Below the pieces are notes generated by a model. That model worked only from the letters and a program-made list of their open reading frames with translations, did no database searches and was not told where the DNA came from. Shown piece by piece: positions 17,792 to 31,300 of a stretch of 64,000 nucleotides of DNA (its first letter is position 1; every line of letters begins with the position of its first letter). The position numbers and the translations under genes are program-made. This stretch comes from Thauera sp. GDN1 (GTDB lineage: Bacteria > Pseudomonadota > Gammaproteobacteria > Burkholderiales > Rhodocyclaceae): positions 2,852,001 through 2,916,000 of the forward strand of contig NZ_CP097870.1 of the NCBI RefSeq assembly GCF_029223545.1, read 5' to 3'.

Positions 17792-19792
17792 TCAGAAATC
17801 GCACCCCATCCGCCGATACAACGTATTGCGCGCCACCCCGAGGTGGCGGGCGGCGGCGGAGAGGTTGCCGTCGAAGCGTTCCAGCGCGGCACGGATGGTC
17901 GCGTCGTCGATGTCCTTGGGCCGCCGGCCGCGGGCGAGCGCAGCGGTCGGCGCCGCGACCGGCGCGCGGGACGCCGGGCGCTCGACCGGCGCGTCGCCGG
18001 CACCGTGCACCACGTCTTCCGGCAAGTGCGCCGGCAGGATGCAGTCCTCGTCCTCGTCGAGCAGCGCGAGCGCCACCTCGAGCACGTTCTGCAGCTGGCG
18101 GATGTTGCCCGGCCAGGCGTAGGCCTCGAGGATCGCCATCGTCTCGGGCGCGACGTCGACGCGGGCGGGCTCGGGGTGGTGGCGGCTGCCGTCGAGCAGG
18201 CGGCGGACGATCTCGCGCAGATCGCTGCGCTCGCGCAGCGGCGGCAGCTGCGCGGTGAGGCCATTGACGCGGTAGTACAGATCCTCGCGGAACTGGCCAG
18301 CCTTGACGCGCTCGCTGAGCATGCGGTGGGTGGCGCACAGCAGCGCGATGTCGACCGCGACCGGCTCGGCGGCGCCCACCGGCTGCACGCAGCGCTCCTG
18401 CAGCACGCGCAGCAGGCGCGCCTGCATCGCCAGCGGCATGTCGCCGATCTCGTCGAGGAACAGCGTTCCGCCGTGGGCCTGCTGGATGCGGCCGATGGCG
18501 CCTTCCTTGCGCGCGCCGGTGAAGGCGCCGCCGACGTAGCCGAAGAGTTCGGATTCGATCAGGTTCTCGGGAATGGCCGCGCAATTCACCGCGACGAAGG
18601 GGCCATCGGCGCGTGGCCCGCTGTTGTGGCAGGCGCGCGCGAGCAGTTCCTTGCCGGAGCCGGACTCGCCCTGGATCAGGATCGGGATGTTGCGGCCGAC
18701 CACCTTGGCGCAGCGGTCGAGCGCGAGCTGCAGGCCCGCGTCGCCGGTGGCGAGCGTCTCCAGCGTGACCCGGCTGCGTGCCGAACGCGACGGGTCGGGC
18801 GCACGCAGCGCGCGCGCGCCTCCGCCCGCCTGCGCCGCCTGCAGGCCGACGTGCCAGGCCAGGCTGACCCGCACGCGCGCATACACGGTCGCGCCGGAGC
18901 GCAGCTCCAGTGCCATCAGCGCCCCCGGATCGCGCCCGGCGCGGCTGATCACGGTGCCGAAGCCGTTGCGGAACAGGTTGCCGAAGCTGCCCAGCCCCAG
19001 GCTGCGCCCGGCCTCGATGCCGAGCAGCGCGCGCGCCTGGCGGTCGGCGGCGACGATCTCGCCATCGGCATCGACCGCGAGCAGGCCTTCCTGCAGCCCG
19101 CCCACGCCTTCGGGGCGCGGATGGAAGGCGAACAGCGCGTGGCGCGCGTATTCGCTCTCGAACATGCGGCGCTCGACCAGGCGCACGCCCATGCGCGCCA
19201 GCCCGAGCGTGTGCGGCTGGTACTGGCGGTGGTCGCCGGAGATGTCGAGCGCGCCGAGCAACTCGCCGCGACAGTCGAGGATGGGCGCGGCGCTGCAGGT
19301 GAGCACGCCGTTGCAGTCGAGGAAATGCTCCGCGCCGAAGACCTCGACCGGCGCGCGCTCGATCAGCGTGGCGCCGATGGCGTTGGTGCCGCGCTGGCAT
19401 TCGCTCCAGCTCGCGCCCGGCTGCAGGGCGACGCGGCTGGCGCGGTCGACGAAGGCCGGGTCGCCGATGCCGTGCAGGATCAGGCCGCTGGCGTCGGCGA
19501 GCAGGACCATGCTGCCCGAGGCGCGGATCTGCTCGTAGAGATGCTCCATGACGCCGCCGGCGTGATTGAGCAGCGCTGCGTTGCGCTCGCGCGCCACCAT
19601 CAGGTCGCCGCGCGTGGTGTTGGAAGGCCGGCCACGCTCGGTGTTCTCCATCCCCAGGCGCTGGCAGCGTTGCCAGGAGCGCAATACCGACGCGGGCAGG
19701 CCCGCATCGGGCAACTGCCCGTTGTCGAAGAACTGCCGCCGCAGCGCTTCGATCGCCGACGTGTGCTCGGCCCGGATCGGGGTCTGGCTCAT
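17792..19792 (-). CDS. AcoR-like sigma-54-dependent activator
   Basis: 666 residues from the ATG at 19792 (GGAG upstream). Order: N-terminal GAF-like sensor (about 60-230), a PAS-like region (about 220-300), AAA+ domain with Walker A GESGSGKE and the sigma-54 contact GAFTGA, then a Fis-type HTH (NLSAAARHLGVARNTLYRRMG). This is the AcoR layout, used for control of acetoin, alcohol and aldehyde catabolism. It is followed upstream by DUF779 and exaC, and sigma-54 promoters precede exaC and the porin gene, making these its likely targets. Confidence 0.88.
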   Translation of the reverse strand: MSQTPIRAEHTSAIEALRRQFFDNGQLPDAGLPASVLRSWQRCQRLGMENTERGRPSNTTRGDLMVARERNAALLNHAGGVMEHLYEQIRASGSMVLLADASGLILHGIGDPAFVDRASRVALQPGASWSECQRGTNAIGATLIERAPVEVFGAEHFLDCNGVLTCSAAPILDCRGELLGALDISGDHRQYQPHTLGLARMGVRLVERRMFESEYARHALFAFHPRPEGVGGLQEGLLAVDADGEIVAADRQARALLGIEAGRSLGLGSFGNLFRNGFGTVISRAGRDPGALMALELRSGATVYARVRVSLAWHVGLQAAQAGGGARALRAPDPSRSARSRVTLETLATGDAGLQLALDRCAKVVGRNIPILIQGESGSGKELLARACHNSGPRADGPFVAVNCAAIPENLIESELFGYVGGAFTGARKEGAIGRIQQAHGGTLFLDEIGDMPLAMQARLLRVLQERCVQPVGAAEPVAVDIALLCATHRMLSERVKAGQFREDLYYRVNGLTAQLPPLRERSDLREIVRRLLDGSRHHPEPARVDVAPETMAILEAYAWPGNIRQLQNVLEVALALLDEDEDCILPAHLPEDVVHGAGDAPVERPASRAPVAAPTAALARGRRPKDIDDATIRAALERFDGNLSAAARHLGVARNTLYRRMGCDF

Positions 19793-19930
19793 CGTGTCGT
19801 CTCCTTCGTCGCCCGGATTGCGCCACGGTAGCACGTCCGGTTTCTGCAACACGAAAAAGCAAGATGAATGCCATCCACTCCAATCGATTCACTCCCGCCT
19901 ACGGATTACCGATGCAGGCATTGTCGATCG

Positions 19931-20311
19931 CTATCGCCCCAGCCGCGTGTCCTCGGCCTGCAGGTCGGCGAACTCCGCGTCGGTGAACAGCCGCGAGCGG
20001 GTGTGGAAGGCCTTGCCGGTGTTGCCCTCGAGCGAGAAGGTGCCGCCGTGGCCGTCGACGACGTCGATGATCAGCTGCGTGTGCTTCCAGTACTCGTACT
20101 GCGAGGCGCTGATGTAGAAGGGCACGCCGCCGATGTCACCGAGGTGCACGTCGTGGGGGCCGATGGTCAGGTCGGTGGGCAGGTAGCAGTTGGCGGCGCT
20201 GTTGTCGCAGCAGCCACCGGACTGGTGGAACATCAGCGCCGGACCGTACTCGGCCTTGAGCTGTTCGATCAGGGCCAGGGCGGCCGCCGTGGCGATCACG
20301 CGTTCGATCAT
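19931..20311 (-). CDS. DUF779 family protein
   Basis: 126 residues. Conserved signature MFHQSGGCCDNSAANCYLP followed by DVHLGDIGGVPFYIS and QYEYWKHTQLIIDVV. DUF779 genes commonly sit directly after acetaldehyde/aldehyde dehydrogenase genes, as here after exaC. Function is unproven; the paired cysteines suggest metal binding or a redox role. A terminator-like hairpin separates it from exaC, and it has its own GAGGAG ribosome-binding site. Confidence 0.85.
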   Translation of the reverse strand: MIERVIATAAALALIEQLKAEYGPALMFHQSGGCCDNSAANCYLPTDLTIGPHDVHLGDIGGVPFYISASQYEYWKHTQLIIDVVDGHGGTFSLEGNTGKAFHTRSRLFTDAEFADLQAEDTRLGR

Positions 20312-20331
20312 GCTCGTCTCCTCGGCAATTC

Positions 20332-20360
20332 AAAAAAACGGGGGCGGTCGCCCGCCCCCG
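20332..20360 (-). terminator. Terminator between exaC and the DUF779 gene
   Basis: CGGGGGCGG-TCGC-CCGCCCCCG at 20339-20360 forms a 9-bp GC-rich stem. On the minus strand it is followed by seven T residues (A-run at 20332-20338). It lies 45 bp after the exaC stop and about 20 bp before the DUF779 start, so it could reduce transcription of DUF779 relative to exaC. Confidence 0.85.
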
Positions 20361-20405
20361 GCAAGTACCCCGATCAATCGGGAGTGGGGAGAGAACGGAA
20401 GTCGA

Positions 20406-21926
<1,521 letters not shown>

Positions 21927-21980
21927 GGTGTCGTCTCCTCGATCTTTACGGTGTGCGGGCGGGTCGCCACGGACTTCCCT

Positions 21981-21997
21981 CAGCAGGCCCCGTGCCA
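21981..21997 (-). promoter_or_regulatory. Sigma-54 promoter of exaC
   Basis: Minus strand TGGCACG-GGGC-CTGCTG matches the -24/-12 consensus TGGCACG-N4-TTGCW with one mismatch in the -12 element. It ends 54 bp before the exaC ATG. The nearby AcoR-like activator needs sigma-54, which supports the call. Confidence 0.8.
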
Positions 21998-22083
21998 GCT
22001 TTGAAAGTCCTTGTTTTTCCGCCACTCGAGCGGGTCATCAGGTACCCGCGACGTTCATGGAACAGGGTCTGAACTGCCCGGGC

Positions 22084-22122
22084 TGCTCCAGTCGCTCCAT
22101 AACTCAGGGGATTTATGGAGCA
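22084..22122. promoter_or_regulatory. Candidate activator-binding half-sites upstream of exaC
   Basis: TGCTCCA (22084-22090), GCTCCAT (22094-22100) and TGGAGCA (22116-22122) lie about 90-125 bp upstream of the -24 element, where enhancer-binding proteins normally bind. The outer arms extend to CTGCCCGGG/CCCGGGCAG, so the segment could also fold as a stem-loop after the porin gene, though without a T-run. A similar set of half-sites occurs upstream of the porin promoter. Confidence 0.55.
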
Positions 22123-22136
22123 ACCCGGGCAGGGGC

Positions 22137-23333
22137 TCAGAAGAACAGGATGCCGCCGACGGAAATCGTCCGCGTCTCGAGGTCGCCGGGGAACAGGTCG
22201 GCGCCCTCGCCCTTCTCCTGGTTGTACTCGCCGACCAGGGTGATGTACTTGTTCAGGCTGTGATAGACGCCGGCGGTCGCCGAGCGGAACTTGTTGGTGT
22301 CGGTGAGCAGGCCGCCGCGGTCGCGGTTCTCGCCGTAGTTGAGGCCGAACTTGGTCTTGCCGACCGTATAGGTGCCCTGCACGAAGTAGCCCTTGCCGTC
22401 GTTCTTGCCGAAGGGCGAGTAGAACAGCGCGCCGACCGTCGACAGGCCCAGCCCGCTGGCGTCGAAGCCGTAGGCCACCGCCTCGAAGGCGCCGATGCCG
22501 ACCTTGGCGCCGAGCTCGAAGCCGGTGGCGTTGAAGCTGCCGGCGCCGCTGGTGCGCTGGTGGATCCCGCCCGCCCACAGCGAGCCCTTGGCCGAGCCGG
22601 CCTCCCAGTCGTAGTTGGCCATGGCCTGGAAGCCGGGGTTCTTGGTCTCGTCGCCGGCGAACTTGTTGGGGTCGAAGATGCCCGCCGAGGCCGAGAAGCC
22701 GCCGAGCGCCGGCGTGGTGTAGGTGATCTGGGGCTGGAAGCCGGTGTACATGTAGCCGTGGCCGATCATGCCGAAGGTGGTGTTGAACGGCGTCGAGGCG
22801 TAGCTGTTTCCGCCGAGGCCGAGGAGCGTCATGTCGGCCAGGATGATCTTCTGCCCGAACAGGCCGATGTCGCGGCCGAGCTTGACCGTGCCCCACTCCT
22901 GCTTGCCGAACTGGAAGTAGAGGTTGCGGGTGTCGATCTGGGTGAAGGGGCTGTCGCAGCCGGTCGAACCACCACAGCTCGGATCGCTCGGCAGGCCGAC
23001 CACGTCCGACTTGTCGTTGATGCCGGGGGCGAAGCCGACGTGGGCCTTGATGTCGAGGCCCTCGACCTTGGTCGTGAACACGAAGTTGATCCAGCCCGGC
23101 AGCAGGCCGTTGGTCAGCGCGGAGTCGGTGGTCTTCGTGCTGCCACGCTCTTCCGTGCGATGCGAGTAGAAGCCGTTGACGGTGCCGTTGATGTCGAGCG
23201 TGGCATCGCCCTGGGAAAAGCTGATCGCCTGCGCGGGTGCGGCGGCGATCGCGAGCGCCGCGGCGACGCTGGTGCACAGCAGGCTGCGAACCGGCAGCCG
23301 GGAGGCGGTCTTGCGGGGATTGGTCGGGTTCAT
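22137..23333 (-). CDS. Outer-membrane porin
   Basis: 398 residues with a clear signal peptide ending AAAPAQA, so a mature protein of about 360 residues. The remainder alternates amphipathic beta-strands and ends in ISVGGILFF, a C-terminal aromatic typical of outer-membrane barrels. No specific substrate can be read. Its sigma-54 promoter and half-sites, shared with exaC, suggest a porin for an alcohol, aldehyde or related carbon source. ATG at 23333 follows GAGGAG. Confidence 0.75.
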   Translation of the reverse strand: MNPTNPRKTASRLPVRSLLCTSVAAALAIAAAPAQAISFSQGDATLDINGTVNGFYSHRTEERGSTKTTDSALTNGLLPGWINFVFTTKVEGLDIKAHVGFAPGINDKSDVVGLPSDPSCGGSTGCDSPFTQIDTRNLYFQFGKQEWGTVKLGRDIGLFGQKIILADMTLLGLGGNSYASTPFNTTFGMIGHGYMYTGFQPQITYTTPALGGFSASAGIFDPNKFAGDETKNPGFQAMANYDWEAGSAKGSLWAGGIHQRTSGAGSFNATGFELGAKVGIGAFEAVAYGFDASGLGLSTVGALFYSPFGKNDGKGYFVQGTYTVGKTKFGLNYGENRDRGGLLTDTNKFRSATAGVYHSLNKYITLVGEYNQEKGEGADLFPGDLETRTISVGGILFF

Positions 23334-23410
23334 GGGAATCTCCTCGATTGGTCGTGTTGTCCTTGGCTCCTCCGACCCGACTGCGTCGCAGCCGGGCTGG
23401 AGGCGGCCAT

Positions 23411-23426
23411 CGCAAACCCTGTGCCA
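23411..23426 (-). promoter_or_regulatory. Sigma-54 promoter of the porin gene
   Basis: Minus strand TGGCACA-GGGT-TTGCG, an almost exact -24/-12 sigma-54 element, about 77 bp before the porin start codon. Spacing between the GG and GC pairs is the required 10 bp. Confidence 0.85.
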
Positions 23427-23481
23427 TTCTCGGAAAAACCCCGCAAAATGCGGCCTGCAGCGCGAATCGGACGGGATCGGG

Positions 23482-23541
23482 TGCTCAACATGCTCCACAA
23501 GCCGCCTGCCCGCCGTGATCCGTAACGATGCTGATGGAGCA
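23482..23541. promoter_or_regulatory. Candidate activator-binding half-sites upstream of the porin gene
   Basis: TGCTCAA (23482-23488), TGCTCCA (23491-23497) and, in the opposite sense, TGGAGCA (23535-23541) lie 55-115 bp upstream of the porin -24 element. The same words occur in the same relation to the exaC promoter. The right-hand copy is close to the panE ribosome-binding site, so its role is less certain. Confidence 0.5.
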
Positions 23542-23558
23542 ACAGGAGACCGCCGCCG

Positions 23559-24467
23559 ATGAACCCGCCCGACCACCCCCACCCAGCCCGCTACCCGCTC
23601 GCGATCATCGGCGCCGGCGCGCTCGGCCTGCATTTCGCCGCACGCCTGGCCGTGGTGATGCCGGTCGCGCTGATCGCGCGCGACGAGGCGCGCGCCACAC
23701 GCCTGCGCAACGGAGTGACGGTCGGAGATCGCTCGTTCGCGGCCGATGCCTTCGCCGCCGACGCGCCGCCGGCAGCGGACTGGGTGATCGTGCTGGTGAA
23801 GGCGGGCGACACCGCGGCAGCGGCGGCGATTGCCGAGCGCATGCAGCCCCTCGGGGTGCTGTCGCTACAGAACGGCCTCACCGGCGACCTGCTGCGCGCG
23901 CACTGCCGGGCGCCGCGCGTGGACCAGGGCATCACCACCGAGGGCGCCTACCGGGAAGGCACGGCCGAGGGCGGGCGGGTGCAGCCCTCAGGCGCGGGAG
24001 AGACCTTGCTACCGCCCGGCTTCGAGCCGGTGGCCGAAATGCTGATGCGTGCCGGCCTGCACGCGCGGGTCGAGCCCGACATCGCGCGCGCGCGGCTGGC
24101 GAAGCTGCTGGTGAACGTGGCCATCAACCCGCTGGCGGCGCTGCACCGGGTGCGCAATGGCGCCCTGCTCGAGCCCCCCTACCGCGATGCGCTGGACGCC
24201 CTGGTGCGCGAGGCCTGGCCGGTGCTGCATGCCGAGGGTCTGGCGCTGGACGAGCCGGCCGCACTCGCCCGCGTGCACGCGGTCGCCCAGGCGACGGCGA
24301 CGAACCGCGCCAGCATGCTGCAGGACGTGCTTGCCGGCCGCCGCACCGAGATCGATGCCATCACCGGCGCGCTGCTGCGCATGGCCGCGCGCCACGGCCT
24401 CGCGGTGCCTGCGCACGAAGCGCTGTACCACGCAGTCAAGGCGCTGGAGCCAGGCACCGGGCGTTGA
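23559..24467 (+). CDS. panE: 2-dehydropantoate 2-reductase (ketopantoate reductase)
   Basis: 302 residues. N-terminal NADP-binding motif IIGAGALGLHFAARLA, then VKAGDTAAAAA and LQNGLTGDLL. The C-terminal catalytic domain shows ARLAKLLVNVAINPLAALHRVRNG in two pieces, containing the conserved Lys and Asn. It reduces ketopantoate to pantoate in the pantothenate/CoA pathway; the family includes paralogues with other keto-acid substrates. AGGAG precedes the ATG. It is divergent from the porin gene. Confidence 0.82.
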   Translation: MNPPDHPHPARYPLAIIGAGALGLHFAARLAVVMPVALIARDEARATRLRNGVTVGDRSFAADAFAADAPPAADWVIVLVKAGDTAAAAAIAERMQPLGVLSLQNGLTGDLLRAHCRAPRVDQGITTEGAYREGTAEGGRVQPSGAGETLLPPGFEPVAEMLMRAGLHARVEPDIARARLAKLLVNVAINPLAALHRVRNGALLEPPYRDALDALVREAWPVLHAEGLALDEPAALARVHAVAQATATNRASMLQDVLAGRRTEIDAITGALLRMAARHGLAVPAHEALYHAVKALEPGTGR

Positions 24468-24499
24468 GCAGCCGACTGTGGCAGCCCGAGCAGCCGACC

Positions 24500-24574
24500 G
24501 TGGGAGCGGCGGAAGCCGCGATCGTCCATAGCAGCCGCAGCCGAACAGCCTTCTTTCGCGGCTGCTGCTCCCAC
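24500..24574. repeat. REP-like imperfect inverted repeat, second copy
   Basis: GTGGGAGCGGCGGAAGCCGC (from 24500) pairs imperfectly with TCGCGGCTGCTGCTCCCAC (24556-24574). It shares its core with the perfect repeat at 342-401 and sits between the convergent ends of panE and the semialdehyde dehydrogenase gene, a usual place for REP elements. Confidence 0.65.
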
Positions 24575-24587
24575 CCCGCCCGACCGC

Positions 24588-26051
24588 TCAGCGGATCCCG
24601 CCCATGCACAGGTACTTGATCTCGACGAAATCGTCGATGCCGTACTTCGAGCCCTCGCGGCCGATGCCGGAGGCCTTGACGCCGCCGAAGGGCGCGACTT
24701 CGGTAGAGATGATGCCCTCGTTGATGCCGACGATGCCGTACTCCAGCCCCTCCGCGACGCGCCACACGCGGGCGATGTCGCGCGCGTAGAAGTAGGCGGC
24801 CAGGCCGAACTCGGTGTCGTTGGCCATCTGCACCGCTTCCTCCTCGGTGTGGAAGCGGAACAGCGGCGCCACCGGGCCGAAGATCTCCTCGCGCGCCAGG
24901 CGCATCTGCGGGGTCACCCCGGTGAGGATGGTGGGCTCGAAGAAGGTGCCGCCCAGCGCATGGCGCTTGCCGCCGCAGGCGACCTGGGCGCCCTTGAGCA
25001 CCGCATCGCCGACCAGCTCCTCGACCTTGGCCACCGCGTCCTCGTTGATCAGCGGGCCCTGCTGCACCTCGCCCGACAGGCCGGGGCCGACCTCGAGCCT
25101 GGCCACCGCCTCGGCCAGCTTCGCCGCGAAGGCGTCGTAGATGCCGTCCTGCACCAGCAGGCGGTTGGCGCACACGCAGGTCTGGCCGGCGTTGCGGTAC
25201 TTGGAAGCCATCGCGCCGGCCACCGCGGCGTCGAGGTCGGCATCGTCGAAGACGATGAAGGGCGCGTTGCCGCCGAGCTCGAGCGCGACCTTCTTGACCG
25301 TGCCCGCGCACTGCGCCATCAGCAGCTTGCCGACCGCGGTCGAGCCGGTGAAGGACAGCTTGCGCACCACCGGGTTTGCGGTGAGCTCGCCGCCGACCTC
25401 GGCCGTGCGATTGGTGGTGACGACATTGAGCACGCCGCGCGGCACGCCCGCACGCTCGGCCAGCTCGACGAGCGCGAGCGCGCTCAGCGGCGTGTCCTCG
25501 GCGGGCTTGATGACCATCGTGCACCCGGCGGCCAGCGCCGGACCGGCCTTGCGCGTGATCATCGCGTTGGGGAAGTTCCACGGCGTGATCGCCGCCACCA
25601 CGCCGATCGGCTGCTTGACGACGACGATGCGCTTGTCCGCACCATGCGCAGGGATCACGTCGCCGTAGATGCGCTTGCCCTCCTCCGCGAACCACTCGAT
25701 GAAGGACGCGCCATAGGCGACCTCGCCGCGCGCCTCGGCCAGCGGCTTGCCCTGCTCGGCCGTCATCAGCACCGCGAGATCCTCCTGGTTCGCCATGATC
25801 AGCTCGAACCAGCGCCGCAGGACGACGGCGCGCTCCTTGGCGGTGCGCGCGCGCCAGCCCGGCAGCGCCGCCTCGGCGGCAGCGATGGCGCGCCGGGTCT
25901 CGGCGGCGCCCATGTCGGGCACCTGCGCGATCACGCTGCCGTCGGCCGGGTTGCGGACCTCGAAGCGCGCCCCGGACTCGGCGTCCGCCCATTGTCCGTC
26001 GATGTAGGCCTGCGTGCGCAGCAGCGCGCTGTCCCTCAATTGCATGCTCAT
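24588..26051 (-). CDS. gabD: Succinate-semialdehyde dehydrogenase-like aldehyde dehydrogenase
   Basis: 487 residues. The catalytic core ELGGNAPFIVFDDADLD (Glu) and NAGQTCVCANRL (Cys), the N-terminal QAYIDGQWADAESG, and the C-terminal EVAPFGGVKASGIGREGSKYGIDDF (in pieces) fit the GabD subgroup that converts succinate semialdehyde to succinate with NAD(P). No gabT or transporter is adjacent, so substrate preference is inferred from family only. GGGAGAG precedes the ATG. Confidence 0.82.
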   Translation of the reverse strand: MSMQLRDSALLRTQAYIDGQWADAESGARFEVRNPADGSVIAQVPDMGAAETRRAIAAAEAALPGWRARTAKERAVVLRRWFELIMANQEDLAVLMTAEQGKPLAEARGEVAYGASFIEWFAEEGKRIYGDVIPAHGADKRIVVVKQPIGVVAAITPWNFPNAMITRKAGPALAAGCTMVIKPAEDTPLSALALVELAERAGVPRGVLNVVTTNRTAEVGGELTANPVVRKLSFTGSTAVGKLLMAQCAGTVKKVALELGGNAPFIVFDDADLDAAVAGAMASKYRNAGQTCVCANRLLVQDGIYDAFAAKLAEAVARLEVGPGLSGEVQQGPLINEDAVAKVEELVGDAVLKGAQVACGGKRHALGGTFFEPTILTGVTPQMRLAREEIFGPVAPLFRFHTEEEAVQMANDTEFGLAAYFYARDIARVWRVAEGLEYGIVGINEGIISTEVAPFGGVKASGIGREGSKYGIDDFVEIKYLCMGGIR

Positions 26052-26166
26052 GTTCTCTCCCGTGGCAGGTTCGACGTCGGCCGCCCGCCCGTAGAGGCTT
26101 GAAGACGGCCTGAAGACGCGCATGGTAACGCGTCGGCAGCACGGCTCCCACCGCCTGTCCGGCCGA

Positions 26167-28329
<2,163 letters not shown>

Positions 28330-28358
28330 GGTGCTTCTCCTCTCCACCTACCGAGGCA

Positions 28359-31300
28359 TCAGGAACTCGACACAGTTGCGACCGTACTCGCTGGCCGGAC
28401 GTTGCGCCGCAGCTCCCACTGTTTGACGAGCGCATACAGCGCCGGGATCACCGCCAGCGTCAGCACGGTCGAGGACACCATGCCGCCCACCATCGGCGCG
28501 GCAATCCGGCTCATCACCTCGGCGCCGGTGCCGGTGCTCCACATGATCGGCAGCAGACCCGCCATGATCGCGACCACGGTCATCATCTTCGGCCGCACGC
28601 GCTCCACCGCGCCTTCCATGATCGCCTCGTAGAGATCGGCGACACCCGCCTCGCGGCCTTCGGCCTGCCTGCGCTCACGAACCTCCTTCCATGCATGATC
28701 GAGGTAGATCAGCATGATCACGCCGGTCTCCGCCGCCACGCCGGCGAGGGCGATAAAGCCCACCGCCACCGCCACGCTCATCTGGTAGCCCAGCCACCAC
28801 ATCAGCCACACCCCACCGACCAGCGCGAAAGGCACCGACAGCATCACGATCAGCGTCTCGGTCAGCCGCCGGAAGTTGAGGTACAGCAGCACGAAGATCA
28901 GCGCCAGCGTCACCGGCACCACGATCTTCATCTTCTCCTTGGCGCGCTCCATGTTCTCGAACTGGCCGCTCCAGGTGGCGTAGTAGCCCTGCGGGAATTC
29001 GACTTCCTCCGCCACCGCCTGCTGCGCGCGCTTGACGAAGGCGCCGAGGTCGGCCTCGCGCGTGTCGACATACACGTAGGCCGCCAGCAGCGCGTTCTCG
29101 GTGCGGATGGCGGGCGCGCCGCGCGTCAGCTTGACCTCGGCCACCTGGCCGAGCGGGATCGGACCATTCACGGTCGGCACGTACACATCGGAGGCGAGCC
29201 GCGCCGGGTCGTCGCGCAGGCCACGCGCGTAGCGCACCGACACGCCGTAGCGCTCCAGGCCCTCGACCGTGGTCGTCACCATCTCGCCGCCGAGCCCGGT
29301 GGCGATCACGTCCTGCACCATGTCGATGGTGAGCCCGTAGCGCGCGAGCTGGTCGCGGCGCGGCACGATGTCCACGTAGTAGCCGCCGGCCACGCGCTCG
29401 GCGTAGGCGCTGCTCGCGCCCGGCACCTTGCGCACGGCGGCTTCCACCGCCTGCGCTACCTTCTCCAGCGTCTCCAGATCCGTGCCGAACACCTTGACCC
29501 CCACCGGGGTGCGGATGCCGGTGCTGAGCATGTCGATGCGCGCCTTGATCGGCATGGTCCACGAGTTGGCCAGGCCGGGGAACTTGAGCGCGGCGTCCAT
29601 CTCGGCGATCAGCTTGTCGGTGGTCATGCCGGGGCGCCACTCGTCCTGCGGCTTGAGGTTGATCACCGTCTCGAACATTTCCAGCGGCGCCGGATCGGTC
29701 GCGGTGTTGGCGCGGCCAGCCTTGCCGTAGACCGATTCCACCTCGGGGAAGGTCTTGATGATGCGGTTGGTGGTGGCGAGCAGGCGCCCCGCCTCGGTCA
29801 CCGACATGCCCGGCAGCGCCGCCGGCATGTAGAACAGCGTGCCCTCGTTCAGGGTCGGCATGAACTCGGAGCCGAGCTGGCGTGCGGGGACGATGGTCGC
29901 GGCCATCGCCAGTACCGCCAGCACCAAGGTGACGAGCTTGAAGCGCAGCACGCCCTTGATGATCGGCCGGTACAGCCAGATCAGCAGCCGGTTCACCGGG
30001 TTCCTGGCCTCGGGCAGGATGCGTCCGCGCACGAAGAACAGCATCAGCACCGGCACCAGCGTCACCGACAGCAGCGCGGCGCCGGCCATGGCGAAGGTCT
30101 TGGTGAAGGCGAGCGGCGAGAACAGCCGGCCCTCCTGGCCTTCGAGCGCGAACACCGGCAGGAAGGACACGGTGATGATCAGCAGCGAGAAGAACAGCGC
30201 CGGGCCGACCTCCTTGCACGCGAGCACGATCGCGGCGCCGCGCTGCTGCTGGGTCGCGCCATGTGGCAGGCGCTCGATGTGCTTGTGCGCATTTTCGATC
30301 ATCACGATCGCTGCATCCACCATCGCCCCGATCGCGATCGCGATGCCGCCCAGGCTCATGATGTTGGAGCCGAGGCCGAGCGAGCGCATGGCGATGAAGG
30401 CGAACAGGATGCCGAGCGGCAGCGTGATGATCGCCACCAGCGCGCTGCGCACGTGGAGCAGGAAAACGATGCACACGGCGGCGACGATCAGGCTCTCCTC
30501 GAGCAGCGTCCATTTGAGGTTGCCGATGGCGCGCTCGATCAGTTCCGAGCGGTCATAGACCGGCACGATCTCGGCGCCCGCCGGCAGCCCGGGGGTGATC
30601 TCGGCGATCTTGGCCTTGACGTTGGCGATCACGTCGAGCGCGTTCTGGCCGAAGCGCGCCATGACGATGCCCGAGGCGACCTCGCCCTCGCCGTTCAGCT
30701 CGGCGATGCCGCGGCGCTCGGCGGGCACCAGCTCGACGCGGGCGACGTCGCCCACGCGCACCGGCGTGCCGCGCTCGGCCTTCAACACGATGTCGGCGAT
30801 GTCCCGCACGCTTTGCAGGTAACCCCGGCCGCGCACCATGTATTCCTTCTCGGCGAGTTCCACCACCCGCCCGCCGACGTCGCGGTTGGAGGCGCGGATC
30901 GCCTGCGTGACCTGGTCGAGCGTGATGCCGTAGCCCGCGAGGCGCAGCGGATCGACGGTGACCTGGTACTCGCGCACGAAGCCGCCGATGCTGGCGACCT
31001 CGGACACGCCCTGGGCCTTGGTGAGCTGGTAGCGCACGTACCAGTCCTGCAGGCTGCGGGTGTCGGCCAGGCTCATGTCGCGGCCCACTACCGCGTACTG
31101 GTACACCCAGCCCACGCCGGTCGCGTCCGGCCCGATCTGCGGCGCCACGCCCTGCGGCAGCCGGCTCGCCGCGGTGCTCAGGTATTCCAGCACGCGCGAG
31201 CGCGCCCAGTAGATGTCGGTGCCGTCCTCGAAGATTACATACACATAGGACGCGCCGAACATCGAGAAGCCGCGCACCACCTTCGCGCGCGGCACCGCCA

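Noticed and set aside
22073..22131. Inverted repeat after the porin gene read as an intrinsic terminator
   Set aside because: There is no U-run on either strand and its inner words match the half-sites upstream of the porin promoter, so I favour a regulatory role.
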